The notes under the pieces are model-generated. The model searched no databases and was not told the origin of the DNA. It saw only the letters and a program-made list of their open reading frames with translations. This document shows positions 33,565 through 43,700 of a stretch of 64,000 bases of DNA, piece after piece. This stretch comes from RPQJ01 sp963732375. Its GTDB lineage: Bacteria; Pseudomonadota; Gammaproteobacteria; Steroidobacterales; Steroidobacteraceae. Position 1 is the first letter of the stretch. The number at the start of each line of letters is the position of its first letter. The stretch is taken from assembly GCA_963732375.1 (NCBI GenBank), contig CAVSZE010000002.1:186001-250000 (forward strand), in the 5' to 3' direction. The translations under genes were made by a program, and so were the position numbers.

Positions 33565-35766
33565 ATGAACGGCATCCTGGTTGTCGCGATCGACGCGCCG
33601 CTGCGTCGCCTATTTGACTATCGAGCGCCGCCAGAGGCAGCGCCGGAATCGCTGCGACCAGGTGTCCGCGTGTGGGTGCCGTTCGGGCGCCGGCGTGTGA
33701 TTGGCGTCGTCGTGGAAACGCGGGCCGGTTCAGACGTCCCCGAATCGAAACTCAAGGCCGCCATTGCCGTGGTCGACGACGAACCGGTATTCGACCCGCC
33801 GCTGCTGGAATTGCTGCGCTGGGCGGCCGACTACTACCGGCACCCGCCGGGCGAGGTGATCGCCGCTGCGCTGCCGGCGCCGCTGCGCACCGGGGACTCG
33901 ATGCTCGAGATGAGCGACCGCTGGACGCTGAGTGCCGCGGCGCGCACCGGCAGCCTCGCCGCGCTGCCGACCCGCGCGAACCGGCTCCGGGAAATGGCGG
34001 AGTTCCTCGAGGCCCGTGATGGCGCCGACGCCGCAGGCCTCGCCACCGTTTCGCCGCGCTGGCGCGACCACGTGCGCGAGCTCGAGAAGCGAGGCTGGGT
34101 GACGAAGTTCCGCATGACCGACGCGCCGTCGCCCAGGCCCGACGTGCGTGCCAGCCCGGGACTGGAACCGACGGCGGAGCAGCGCTCGGCGATCGAATCC
34201 ATCGCCGGTGCGCGCGGCCGTCACGTGTCGTTCCTGCTGCATGGGGTCACTGGCAGCGGCAAGACCGAGGTCTACCTGCGCGCGATCGAGGAGGTCGTCG
34301 CGCGTGGCGAGCAGGCGCTGGTGCTGGTGCCCGAGATCGCACTCACCCCGCAGCTCGTCAGTCGATTCGCGGCGCGCTTCGATGCGCCGCTCGCGGTGCT
34401 GCACTCGTCTCTCAACGACCAGGAACGGCTGCGCGCATGGCGTGCGGCACGCAGCGGCGCTTCGCCGGTGGTGATCGGCACGCGGTCGGCGATCTTCGCG
34501 CCGCTGGCCCGCCCGGGGCTCATCGTCGTGGACGAGGAGCACGACGCGTCCTACAAGCAGCAGGAAGGGTTCCGCTATTCAGCGCGCGACCTCGCGCTCG
34601 CGCGGGCGCAGCGGCTTTCTATCCCGGTGGTGCTGGGATCGGCCACGCCGTCGCTCGAGAGCCTCGAGCGGGCGCGATCGGGCAAGGCCATGCTGCTGTC
34701 GCTACCGAATCGGACCGCTGGTGCCTCGCAGCCGAAGCTGCACCTCGTGGACCTGCGCAAGCACGCTGCGACCCAGGGTATTGCCACGCCGACCGTGCTC
34801 ACGATCAAGCGTCACCTCGACGCGGGCGGGCAGGTGCTGCTGTACCTGAACCGCCGGGGCTACGCGCCATCGCTGTTCTGCCCGTCCTGCGGTTGGGCCG
34901 CGCCATGCCCTCGCTGCGATGCGCGGCTGACCGTCCACCAGCGGGAGCAGCGCCTGCACTGCCATCACTGCGGAACGGAACAACGGGTGCCCGAGGCATG
35001 CCCAACCTGCGGCGAGGCGGTGAAGCCGGTGGGCCAGGGCACGGAACGCATCGAGGAAACACTGGCGCAGCTCTTTCCTGACGTGCCGCTCGCGCGCATC
35101 GACCGCGACTCGGTCCGGCGCCGCGGAGCGCTCGAGGCCGCGCTCGACCGCGTGACCAGCGGCGAAGTACGACTGCTGGTCGGCACCCAGATGCTGACCA
35201 AGGGACATCACTTCCCCGACGTGAGCCTGGTCGTGGTGCTGAACGCTGACCAGGGACTGTTCGGCACCGACTTCCGCGCGAGCGAGCGTCTCGCGCAGTC
35301 GATCGTGCAGGTCGCCGGACGCGCCGGGCGTGCCGAGCGGCCAGGAGAAGTTCTGATACAGACCGAGTACCCGGAACATCCGCTGCTCGCGCAGCTGGTG
35401 ACTGCCGGCTACGACGCGTTCGCCTCGGCGGCACTGGCGGAGCGTGAACTCGCAAAGTGGCCGCCCTTTGCGCGCATCGCCGTACTCAGGGCGGAGGCCG
35501 CGAAACGAGAGGCGCCGATCGAGTTCCTGGACCGGGCGCGCGAAATCGCCGAGTCGATAGCCTCGAGCGGCGTCGAGGTGCTGGGACCCGCTTCGGCGCC
35601 GATGGAACGACGCGCAGGGCATTACCGTGCGCAGTTGCTGTTGCATGCCGCTACGCACTCGCCGCTGCAGCGGCTGTTCGCGCGCTGGCTGCCGGCCGTC
35701 GAGGAACTGCCCGAGGCGCGCAAGGTACGATGGTCGCTGGACGTGGACCCGCTGGAACTCTTCTGA
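33565..35766 (+). CDS. priA: Primosomal protein N' (replication restart helicase)
   Basis: A 733-residue DEAH-type helicase that reloads the replisome at stalled forks. Walker A GVTGSGKTEVYLR, the DEEH box (LIVVDEEHDASYKQQEGFRYSARD), and the zinc-binding insert with four CxxC pairs (FCPSC, CPRC, CHHC, CPTC) are all present. The C-terminal helicase half (LVGTQMLTKGHHFPDVSLVVVLNADQGLF) is intact. It is followed by argS and a SPOR protein, the typical gammaproteobacterial order. Confidence 0.97.
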   Translation: MNGILVVAIDAPLRRLFDYRAPPEAAPESLRPGVRVWVPFGRRRVIGVVVETRAGSDVPESKLKAAIAVVDDEPVFDPPLLELLRWAADYYRHPPGEVIAAALPAPLRTGDSMLEMSDRWTLSAAARTGSLAALPTRANRLREMAEFLEARDGADAAGLATVSPRWRDHVRELEKRGWVTKFRMTDAPSPRPDVRASPGLEPTAEQRSAIESIAGARGRHVSFLLHGVTGSGKTEVYLRAIEEVVARGEQALVLVPEIALTPQLVSRFAARFDAPLAVLHSSLNDQERLRAWRAARSGASPVVIGTRSAIFAPLARPGLIVVDEEHDASYKQQEGFRYSARDLALARAQRLSIPVVLGSATPSLESLERARSGKAMLLSLPNRTAGASQPKLHLVDLRKHAATQGIATPTVLTIKRHLDAGGQVLLYLNRRGYAPSLFCPSCGWAAPCPRCDARLTVHQREQRLHCHHCGTEQRVPEACPTCGEAVKPVGQGTERIEETLAQLFPDVPLARIDRDSVRRRGALEAALDRVTSGEVRLLVGTQMLTKGHHFPDVSLVVVLNADQGLFGTDFRASERLAQSIVQVAGRAGRAERPGEVLIQTEYPEHPLLAQLVTAGYDAFASAALAERELAKWPPFARIAVLRAEAAKREAPIEFLDRAREIAESIASSGVEVLGPASAPMERRAGHYRAQLLLHAATHSPLQRLFARWLPAVEELPEARKVRWSLDVDPLELF

Positions 35767-35896
35767 GCGCCTGCCGAGCATGGCTGCCACGACGCCAGCA
35801 GACACGCCGCAACCACTGCATTTTCCGGACTCGCTTCCCTGCAAGGAATTGCCTAGACTGACCGCCCTCGCCGGACACCTTCCGGACGGCAACATC

Positions 35897-37654
35897 TTGA
35901 AATACCTGATAGAAAACCTGGTGCGGGATGCGCTTGCGGCGCTGCCCGAGGACCTCGCGGGCGCCGACGCGTCCGCCCTCGTGCCGACGATCGAACGCAC
36001 TCGCGACCCGAGTCACGGCGATTTCGCCACCAATGCGGCGATGCAGCTCGCGAAGAGCGCCAAGCGCAAGCCTCGCGATGTCGCGCAGGCGATCGTAGAT
36101 GCGCTGCCTGCGAGCCAGTTCGTGGCCAGGGTCGAGATCGCGGGCCCCGGCTTCATCAATTTTCATCTCGCGCCGGCCGCCGGGCACCAGGAGCTGCTGC
36201 GCGTGCTCGACCTCGGCGCGGCATATGGCAGCGGCAAACAGGGCGCCGGAAAGCGCGTCATCATCGAGTACGTCTCGGCAAACCCAACCGGACCGCTGCA
36301 CGTGGGCCACGGCAGGCACGCGGCATTCGGTGCAACGCTCGCCAACCTGCTCGATGCGGCCGGCTACGACGTGCACCGCGAGTACTACATCAACGACGCC
36401 GGGCGGCAGATGGAGATCCTGGCGGTCAGCGTGTGGCTGCGCTACCTAGAGTGCTTCGGCGAGTGCTTCGCGTTCCCGAGCAATGGCTACCGCGGCGACT
36501 ACCTGCACCCGATCGCCGACAAGCTGGTGGAGCAGAACGGGCGGACACTGGTGCGTCCCGCGGCCGACGTATTCCGCGACATGCCGCCAGACGCGCCGGC
36601 TGGCGACAAGGACGTTTACATCGACGCCGTGATCGCACGAGCCAGGGAACTGCTCGGTGCGGACGGATTCCGCAAGGCGTTCGACATCGCGCTCGCGGAC
36701 ATCCTCGCCGACATCCGCCAGGACCTCGAGGAATTCGGCGTCTGCTACGACGAGTGGTTCTCCGAGCGCAGCCTCTCTGACGACGGCGCGATCGACCGCG
36801 CGCTCGATCGCCTGCGCAAAAATGGCGTCGTCTACGAAAAGGATGGCGCCGAGTGGTTCCGCGCCACCGACTTCGGCGACGAGAAGGACCGCGTCGTGGT
36901 GCGCGAGAACGGCATCAAGACTTATTTTGCCTCCGACATCGCCTACCACCTGCACAAGCGCGAACGCGGCTTCGAACAGCTGATCGACGTGCTGGGCGCC
37001 GACCACCACGGTTACATCGCGCGTGTGCGCGCCGGCCTGGTCGCGATGGGTGAGCCCGGTGACTCACTCGAGGTGCGGCTGGTGCAGTTCGTCACGCTGT
37101 ACCGCGGCGGCGAAAAGGTGCAGATGTCCACTCGCTCCGGCGAATTCATCACGTTGCGCGAGCTGCGCCGCGAGGTCGGCAACGACGCCGCGCGCTTCTA
37201 CTACGTGATGCGCAGCAACGACCAGCACCTGGACTTCGACATGCAGCTGGCGACGTCGCGCTCGAACGAAAACCCTGTGTACTACATCCAGTACGCGCAC
37301 GCCCGAGTCTGCAGCGTGCTGCGGCAGATGTACGAGAAGGGATTCGCCTACGATCCGGCGCAGGGCCGAGCCTCGCTGCACCGCCTGGTGGAACCGCACG
37401 AGCAGGCGCTGCTCGCCACCATCAGCCGCTATCCGGAAGTGGTGGAGCAGGCGGCTGCGCTGCGGGCGCCGCACGCGCTGGTCCACTACCTGCGCGAACT
37501 CGCCAACGACTTCCACACCTACTACAACGCGCACCAGTTCCTGGTGGACGATGCGGAACTGCGCGACGCGCGGCTGACGCTGATCCAGGGGCTGCGGCAG
37601 GTGGTGCGCAACGGCCTCGGCCTGCTCGGCGTTTCAGCGCCGGAGGCGATGTGA
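35897..37654 (+). CDS. argS: Arginyl-tRNA synthetase
   Basis: A 585-residue class I synthetase. The HIGH-like motif is in SANPTGPLHVGHGRHAAFG, and the KMSKS-like loop is KVQMSTRSGEFITL; the ArgS N-terminal add-on domain and the C-terminal anticodon-binding helices are also visible. TTG 35897 (LKYLIENLVRDAL) matches the family N-terminus best; an in-frame ATG at 35780 would add 39 residues with no family similarity. It ends 1 bp before the GTG of the SPOR gene. Confidence 0.95.
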   Translation: MKYLIENLVRDALAALPEDLAGADASALVPTIERTRDPSHGDFATNAAMQLAKSAKRKPRDVAQAIVDALPASQFVARVEIAGPGFINFHLAPAAGHQELLRVLDLGAAYGSGKQGAGKRVIIEYVSANPTGPLHVGHGRHAAFGATLANLLDAAGYDVHREYYINDAGRQMEILAVSVWLRYLECFGECFAFPSNGYRGDYLHPIADKLVEQNGRTLVRPAADVFRDMPPDAPAGDKDVYIDAVIARARELLGADGFRKAFDIALADILADIRQDLEEFGVCYDEWFSERSLSDDGAIDRALDRLRKNGVVYEKDGAEWFRATDFGDEKDRVVVRENGIKTYFASDIAYHLHKRERGFEQLIDVLGADHHGYIARVRAGLVAMGEPGDSLEVRLVQFVTLYRGGEKVQMSTRSGEFITLRELRREVGNDAARFYYVMRSNDQHLDFDMQLATSRSNENPVYYIQYAHARVCSVLRQMYEKGFAYDPAQGRASLHRLVEPHEQALLATISRYPEVVEQAAALRAPHALVHYLRELANDFHTYYNAHQFLVDDAELRDARLTLIQGLRQVVRNGLGLLGVSAPEAM

Positions 37655-37655
37655 A

Positions 37656-38246
37656 GTGACGCAGGGCCGGACGCTCAGTCGCGACTTCAAGCACGTCAAG
37701 CGAAACACTCCGGGCGGCAGCACTTTCAACGGGTGGATGGGCTTTGTCGCCGGGCTCACCGTCGGTCTCGCGGTCGCATTCGCCGTGTATCTGCACTTCC
37801 ACGACCTCGCACCGGCCGAACCGCAGGCTGCGGCGGTCAAGCCGCCTGCTTCGGCGCAGTCGACCGAGGAAGCACCGCCCACGGCCGTCGACCCGGCGAA
37901 GGACTACACGTTCTACGACATGCTGCCGACCCAGGAAGTGCAGGTGCCGAAGCAGGAGGATAAGAAGGGCGGCGCGGTCGCATCGAACCTCCCGGCTGGC
38001 GACATCGTATTGCAGGCCGGCGCGTTCAAGCAGCCGACCGAAGCGGAGAAGCTGCAGGCGACGCTGGCCCGCTACGGCGTGGATGCGAAGATCCAGCGCT
38101 TCGCGCTGGAGGACGAGACCTGGTACCGGGTGCGCATCGGCCCGATCGCCACGGTGGAACAACTCGAAGCCATCCGTGCCAAGCTCGCCGAGGCCGAGAT
38201 CGAAGCGACACCGGTAACCTCGAGCTTCCAGGAACCGCCGCCCTGA
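37656..38246 (+). CDS. SPOR-domain membrane protein (FtsN-like)
   Basis: A 196-residue protein. It has a basic cytoplasmic tail, one transmembrane helix (WMGFVAGLTVGLAVAFAVYL, about 27-46), a Pro/Ala linker, the FYDMLPTQEVQVP segment typical of FtsN-like proteins, and a C-terminal SPOR domain (DIVLQAGAFKQPTEAEKLQATLARYG, WYRVRIGPIATVEQLEAI) that binds denuded septal peptidoglycan. GTG 37656 is preceded by GGAGG. In relatives, argS-SPOR is often followed by hslVU; here repeat element C and convergent genes follow instead. Confidence 0.88.
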   Translation: MTQGRTLSRDFKHVKRNTPGGSTFNGWMGFVAGLTVGLAVAFAVYLHFHDLAPAEPQAAAVKPPASAQSTEEAPPTAVDPAKDYTFYDMLPTQEVQVPKQEDKKGGAVASNLPAGDIVLQAGAFKQPTEAEKLQATLARYGVDAKIQRFALEDETWYRVRIGPIATVEQLEAIRAKLAEAEIEATPVTSSFQEPPP

Positions 38247-38254
38247 GGGCCTTG

Positions 38255-38358
38255 AGGGGACATTCTCCTTTTTCGAAGTGCTTAGGCGGCAGGACGCCAA
38301 AATTCTGCGGATAGTGGAGCGAGGTCGTGCGCCGCAGCGAAAAAAGAGAATGTCCCCT
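38255..38358. repeat. GGGGACA inverted-repeat element C (two-way terminator-like)
   Basis: Left arm 38255-38273 matches the arms of elements A and B exactly. The right arm at 38340-38358 has one substitution (GGAGAATG to AGAGAATG). The loop is 66 nt and unrelated to the others. It lies between the convergent SPOR and Dsb-like genes: the SPOR stop codon ends 8 bp before the left arm, and the Dsb-like stop codon (38359-38357) overlaps the right edge. Confidence 0.8.
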
Positions 38359-39055
38359 AGCGCTGCAGTTCCTCGTCGATGAGCGTGAGCAGCTGCTGAG
38401 TGCCGAAGCTCGGCATCGGACGGCCATTCACGAAGTACTCGGGTGTCGCGGTCACTTTCATCGTAACCGCATCTTTCGCGTCCTGCTGCACGCGCTGCGC
38501 GACTTCCGGCGAGTTCATGTCGGTCGCGAGTTGGCCCATGTCGAGGCCCAGTCCGTCGATCACTACATTGACCAGTTCCGGCTGGACGGTATGATCTGGC
38601 GCCCATTGCGACTGCGACGCGAGCAGTGTTTCAAGTGTCTGCCAGTACTTGTCCTGCTTGCGGCTCGCCTCGAGCAGCCGGACCACGTAGTCGGATCCAT
38701 TGTGAAACGCCACCTGGCGAACCGACAGGCGAATTTTTCCCGGATTCTCCGCCATCACCTGCTTCACCAGCGGGAAGAACATCGCGCAGGTCTCGCACGC
38801 CGGATCCATGAACTCGACGACGTGGACCTTCGCGGTGGGATCGCCGAGCGTCGGCGCCTGCAGGCTCGCGAGAGCCTCCTGCTCATTGCCGCTTACCGAA
38901 GACGATCCCACGCGCTTGTACAGCAGGCTTCCCATCAGCACCGCAAGCAGCAGGGCCGCGGCGCAGGCGTACAGGATTGCGCTTCTACGCAGCCAACCTT
39001 TCCCGGGCGCCTGGTTTTCCTGGATCGGCTGGTTTCGCTTGCTCTTTCTGCTCAT
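38357..39055 (-). CDS. Membrane-anchored DsbA-like thioredoxin-fold protein
   Basis: A 232-residue protein. It has a basic N-terminus, one membrane anchor (AILYACAAALLLAVLMGSLLY), and a periplasmic thioredoxin fold with the active site CETC (87-90) in VVEFMDPACETCAMFFPLVKQV, and the cis-Pro region TATPEYFVNGRPMPSFG. It resembles the DsbG/BdbD-like oxidoreductases that are often paired with a DsbB/VKOR partner, but no such partner is adjacent. The likely role is thiol-disulfide exchange on exported proteins. Confidence 0.8.
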   Translation of the reverse strand: MSRKSKRNQPIQENQAPGKGWLRRSAILYACAAALLLAVLMGSLLYKRVGSSSVSGNEQEALASLQAPTLGDPTAKVHVVEFMDPACETCAMFFPLVKQVMAENPGKIRLSVRQVAFHNGSDYVVRLLEASRKQDKYWQTLETLLASQSQWAPDHTVQPELVNVVIDGLGLDMGQLATDMNSPEVAQRVQQDAKDAVTMKVTATPEYFVNGRPMPSFGTQQLLTLIDEELQR

Positions 39056-39083
39056 CGGGAACCCCAGTGACGCGCGAGGACCG

Positions 39084-40700
39084 CTATGCGAGGCGATGCC
39101 AGTACTGGTCGCGCAGCTTGGCCTTCAGGATCTTGCCGGTCGCGGTCATCGGCATCTCGGCGACGAAGACGACGTCGTCCGGCAGCCACCACTTCGCCAT
39201 CAGCGGCGCCAGGAACTCCAGCAGTTCCTCGCGCGTGAGTTGCTGACCGGCCTTTGGCACGATCACCAGTACAGGACGCTCGTCCCACTTCGGGTGGAAT
39301 GCCGAAACCGCCGCGGCGAGCGCGACCTTCGGGTGCGACATCGCGGCATTCTCGACGTCGATCGAGCTGATCCACTCGCCGCCCGACTTGATGACGTCCT
39401 TGGTGCGGTCGGTGATCTTCATGTAGCCGTAACGGTCCCAGGTCGCAACGTCGCCGGTCGGGAACCAGCCGTCCGCGTCCAGAACTGCACCGCCTTCGCC
39501 CTTGAAATACCCGGACGCCACCCACGAGCCGCGCACCCACAGCGGCCCGAAGGTCTCACCATCCCTGGGTGCGATGCCTCCCTGCGAATCCCTGACCTGG
39601 ATCTCGACGCCGTAGGGCACGCGACCCTGCTTCAGCAACTGCGCCACCTGCTGATCCTCGGGCAGCGCAATCACTTCGGCCGTCGGCGTGCCCATGGTAC
39701 CCAGCGGACTCGTTTCCGTCATGCCCCAGAGGTGCACCACCCTGACGCCGTGCAGGTCCTTCAGTGTCTTCTGGACGGCTGGCGGCAGCGCCGTTCCACC
39801 CACCATGCATCGATCGAGGTGTTCAAGCTTCACGCCATGCTCGCTCATGTAACCGAGCAGCATTGTCCAGATCGTCGGCACGCCCACCGCAAAACTCACC
39901 CGCTCGGTGGAAAGCAGTTCGAAGAGACTCGCCGCATCCATGCGATGCCCAGGCAGCACCATCTTTGCGCCGACCATCGGGCAGGCGTAGGGCATCGACC
40001 AGCCGTTGGCGTGGAACAGCGGTGCCATCGGCATCACCGAGTCCAGCCCCGACAGCGCAAATCCGTCGGCCTGTGACCCGGAAAGCGCGTGCAGCAACGT
40101 CGAGCGATGGCTGTAGAGCACGCCCTTCGGGTTGCCGGTGGTGCCCGACGTGTAGCACAGCGACGATGCCGCGCGCTCGTCGAGATCCGGCCAGGCGTAG
40201 TCGTCGTCCGCGTCGTCGATCCAGTCCTCGTAGGCCTCAAGCTCGATCGACGATTCAGGCAGGCTCGCGCGGACGCAAAGCACGACGAAGCGTTCGACGC
40301 AGTCGATCTCGGCCGCGATCGTCTCGACCGTTGGCAGCTGGTCCACGTCGAAGATGAGTATGCGGTCCTCGGCGTGACGGATGATGTACGCGATCTGCTC
40401 GCGGAACAGCCTCGGATTCACCGTGTGCAGCACGGCGCCATGACCCGAGACGCCGTAGAAACACTCGACATGCCGATAGGTGTTCCAGGCGAGTGTGGCG
40501 ACGCGATCGCCCGATCGGATCCCGCGGGATTCCAGCGCCCGCGCCAGGCGCCGCGCGCGTCGCTCGATGGTCGCGTAGTCGGTGCGATGAATGCTGCCGT
40601 CCCCGAGCCGGGAGACGACCTCGCGTCGGCCGTGGTTCTCCGCGGCGTGACGGATCAGCGAGGAGATCAGCAGCGGGTGATCCTGCATCAGGCCGTGCAT
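39084..40700 (-). CDS. Fatty-acid-CoA ligase (AMP-dependent synthetase)
   Basis: A 538-residue ANL-superfamily enzyme with the AMP-binding P-loop (SLCYTSGTTGNPKGVLYSHRS), PTIWTMLLGYM, WGMTETSPLG, WFPTGDVATWDRYGYMKITDRTKDVIKSGGEWIS, and the C-terminal catalytic Lys region MPMTATGKILKAKLRD. It activates medium or long-chain acyl acids with ATP and CoA. CAGGAG precedes ATG 40700. It begins 32 bp after the nSTAND gene and might be cotranscribed with that operon, but its function is ordinary lipid metabolism. Confidence 0.88.
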   Translation of the reverse strand: MHGLMQDHPLLISSLIRHAAENHGRREVVSRLGDGSIHRTDYATIERRARRLARALESRGIRSGDRVATLAWNTYRHVECFYGVSGHGAVLHTVNPRLFREQIAYIIRHAEDRILIFDVDQLPTVETIAAEIDCVERFVVLCVRASLPESSIELEAYEDWIDDADDDYAWPDLDERAASSLCYTSGTTGNPKGVLYSHRSTLLHALSGSQADGFALSGLDSVMPMAPLFHANGWSMPYACPMVGAKMVLPGHRMDAASLFELLSTERVSFAVGVPTIWTMLLGYMSEHGVKLEHLDRCMVGGTALPPAVQKTLKDLHGVRVVHLWGMTETSPLGTMGTPTAEVIALPEDQQVAQLLKQGRVPYGVEIQVRDSQGGIAPRDGETFGPLWVRGSWVASGYFKGEGGAVLDADGWFPTGDVATWDRYGYMKITDRTKDVIKSGGEWISSIDVENAAMSHPKVALAAAVSAFHPKWDERPVLVIVPKAGQQLTREELLEFLAPLMAKWWLPDDVVFVAEMPMTATGKILKAKLRDQYWHRLA

Positions 40701-40732
40701 GGAAACGCTCCTGTCGGTATGAACGCTGGTTT

Positions 40733-43700
40733 CTACGATGCCTGGGCGGCGGCGATCAGCTCACTGACGTACCTGACGTCCGCGACCTGCCGGGCCTCGG
40801 CCGGCAGGTCCGCGATCAACTTCGCCGCCTCGGCCAGCTGCAACTTGCGCTGCGCACGGCCCAGCCCGTCATCCGGCTGGGCGATCGCGTCAGTACACAA
40901 CGCATAGGCCAGGTCGCGCTGGAACGACAACCCACGCGCACCCTGCTTCTGCTCGTCGCGCAGGTACTCGATCTCCGGCGCCAGCAGCAGGCGCGCGTCG
41001 TCCTTGCGGCCCAGCATCGCCGCCGAATAGGCTTGCATCACCCGCGCACGGGAAATATCGTCCCTGGGATCCGAGCTGCCGAAGGCATTGGGCGGCAACG
41101 CGGCACGTTCCTGCGATGCCTTTTCGGCATCAGCGTATCGGCCCAGCCGGATGTCCGCGATGCCCTGCGTCGTGAGCAGGAACCGCATGATGTTGGCCCG
41201 AAAGCCACGCGCCGGCACATCGTCCTCCGGTACCTTGAGCTGCCGCAGACGGGCCGCCGCGGTGCCAGCAGCCTTCTGCGCGGAATCGAATTCACCCGAA
41301 TACATCTGCAATCGGGCGCCCCAGGATTCGTACACCAATGGCTGTAGCGCGAAGAACGGACTGTCCTTGCGCACGCCGACCATGCCCTCCTCGGACCCGC
41401 GAATCGCCTCCTTCACCGATTTCTGGGCCGCGGCCTGCTGGCCCATTCGAGCCTGCAGGGCCGCGAGCTGGACCCATTGCTGCGACATCGCCGGGCCGAG
41501 GCTGGAAGGCCGGCGCGGGTCGTTCTCGAGCGCGACGGTTGCAAGCTGCAGGTCCAGCGACTCCTGCACGCGCCCCTGCTCAAGGATTGCGTCCGCCAGT
41601 TCGCCGTTGCCACGAATCCAGTACACCCAGGAATTCAGGTCCGACGGGTTGAATCGCACGTTCTCCTGGCCGGCGTTTGCGGACTTGCGATGGAATTCCT
41701 CGGCTGCGACATAGTCGTGACGACGCGCCGCCACGCGCCCCCTGAGGTCCACCGCCAGCGTGCGATTCTGCATCGAGCGCAGATCCCCCGGTCGCTGCGC
41801 CAGCACCTTCTCGGCGATGTCGTAGACCTGCTGTTCCAGCGCCTCCGCCTGTTCCAGCCTGCCGAGCTGGACGGCGTGCCGCGCCTCCGAATCACTGGTG
41901 TCCGCGTAGATCGAGGCGGCGGTCAGGTCGGTCAGATCCAGCGCGCCCATGCTCGCCAGCAGCTTGCGGCTCTCCTCGCAGGTGGCCACGGCGTCTTCCT
42001 TCTTCGCCCGCTCATGGCTCAGGTAGTTCAGGATGTCGGCGTAGGTGAGCTTTGCCTGCCTCGAGCCGGTCGGCGCATAGGCGAATGGACGCAGCATGTC
42101 GGCCGCCTTCTGCAGGTCACCCGGTTTCGATCCGGGACCGCCGCCGGGGCCGAAGGATGAGTACGGCACGAAGTACGTGAGCGCGAGCCCCAGCGTGACT
42201 GCCTCGCTCTTGTCGCCCGCTGCGCGAAGCTTTTCGAACACGCCACTGGCCTCGTCCAGCGACTTGCTCCCGCCCTTGATGTCGCCGCTCGCCAGCAGCG
42301 CGCCGCTCTCGCGCAATAGCGCCATGCCCCTGTAGACCTGCGTCTGCGGAGTCATCAGTTCCGCCGGCAGGCCGTCGTAGTAACTCACGGCCATGTGCGC
42401 GAGCTTGCCCATGGTCTTCAACTGGCCAGTCGGCGCGAGCTCCTCGTAGAAGTCCTCGATCAGGAAGCCGACCAGCTTCTCGGCGTCATTGCGCGCCTGC
42501 TGCGCCAGGATGTCCGCCTTCCTGGCTCTCTGCTGGCTCACCCAACCGAACACAGCGCTCGCTGCAGCTACAACCATCAGCACCGCACAGACCGCTGCAA
42601 TGGTCCGTGCGCGCACCAGGGCCCGGCGCGTGGCGGCCTCGCGTTCGCGTTGCGCGGCGAGCTGCCTTTCCGCTTCGTCGCGAGCCTCACGTTCATGCCG
42701 CATGTCACGACTTGCCGCGACCACGCCGCACAACACGTCATGCGTCAGCTCGACGCGGCGCATGTCGAGGCGTTCCTCGATGCGCAGCAGGCGGCGGTTG
42801 ACCAGCTTCGAGAGCGCGTCCGGCGCGGCACCCGCCGCAGCCAGCGCCTTGGCCACGCGTTCCTCGGCCAGGCTCTCGCGATAGCCGGACTCGGTGAGCA
42901 GCTCGTCCTCGATCACGCGCCGCACGCCCTCGGGCTGGTCGGCGAGCGCGCGCTCGTAGAATTCGGTCAGGATCGTGTCGCGCGACCCGGCCAGCAGGTC
43001 GGCCGAGATTTCCTTGCGACCCTGCGCGATGCGCACGTTGTTCAGTTCGCGGCAGACGAGGCTCAGCAGCGACGGCTCGACCTCGGCGTTGACCAGTTCC
43101 GCGCCGCCAGCGACGAAGCGCACTATCGACTCGGCCACCTCCTGAGACACCAGGCGTCCGCCCGGCTGCATCACCGCAGCAAGCGCCTGCGTGCCGTTCA
43201 TACGGGCGAGCCGCATCCTGTTCTGCGTGATCGAGGGCATCGTGCCCTTCACGCTTTCTAGGTGGGCGAGGTAGTCCTCGCGCAATGCGATCAGGATCCG
43301 GTAATCGGCGCGCGCGAAGTCGAAGTCCTCGGCTGCGGCTTCATCCTCGTCCAGCCGCGCCTCGAGCGAGGCCGGTGGACGGTTCTCGACCAGGTCGGCG
43401 AGGTCGGACAGGAATTCCTTGGCCCTCAAGCGCCCCGCGTCGTCGGCCTGCGCGAGCGTGAAGATTTCCTCGAACTGGTCGAAGATCAGCAGCGGCAGCA
43501 GCGTTCGGCCGTCGGCGTCGCGCAGCAGGTCACCGCGGTGATGCAGGAACTCCCACAGCGACTCGCCCTCGATCGCGGTGCCCGGCCGGCTCCAGTGCCC
43601 TGCCGCAGCCGTGGCGCGGAATATCGCCTGCTTGATCTGCTCCGACGGCGACGGCGAATCCGGGTTGTAGTCGACGCGCACGTACACCGGGCAGAAGCCC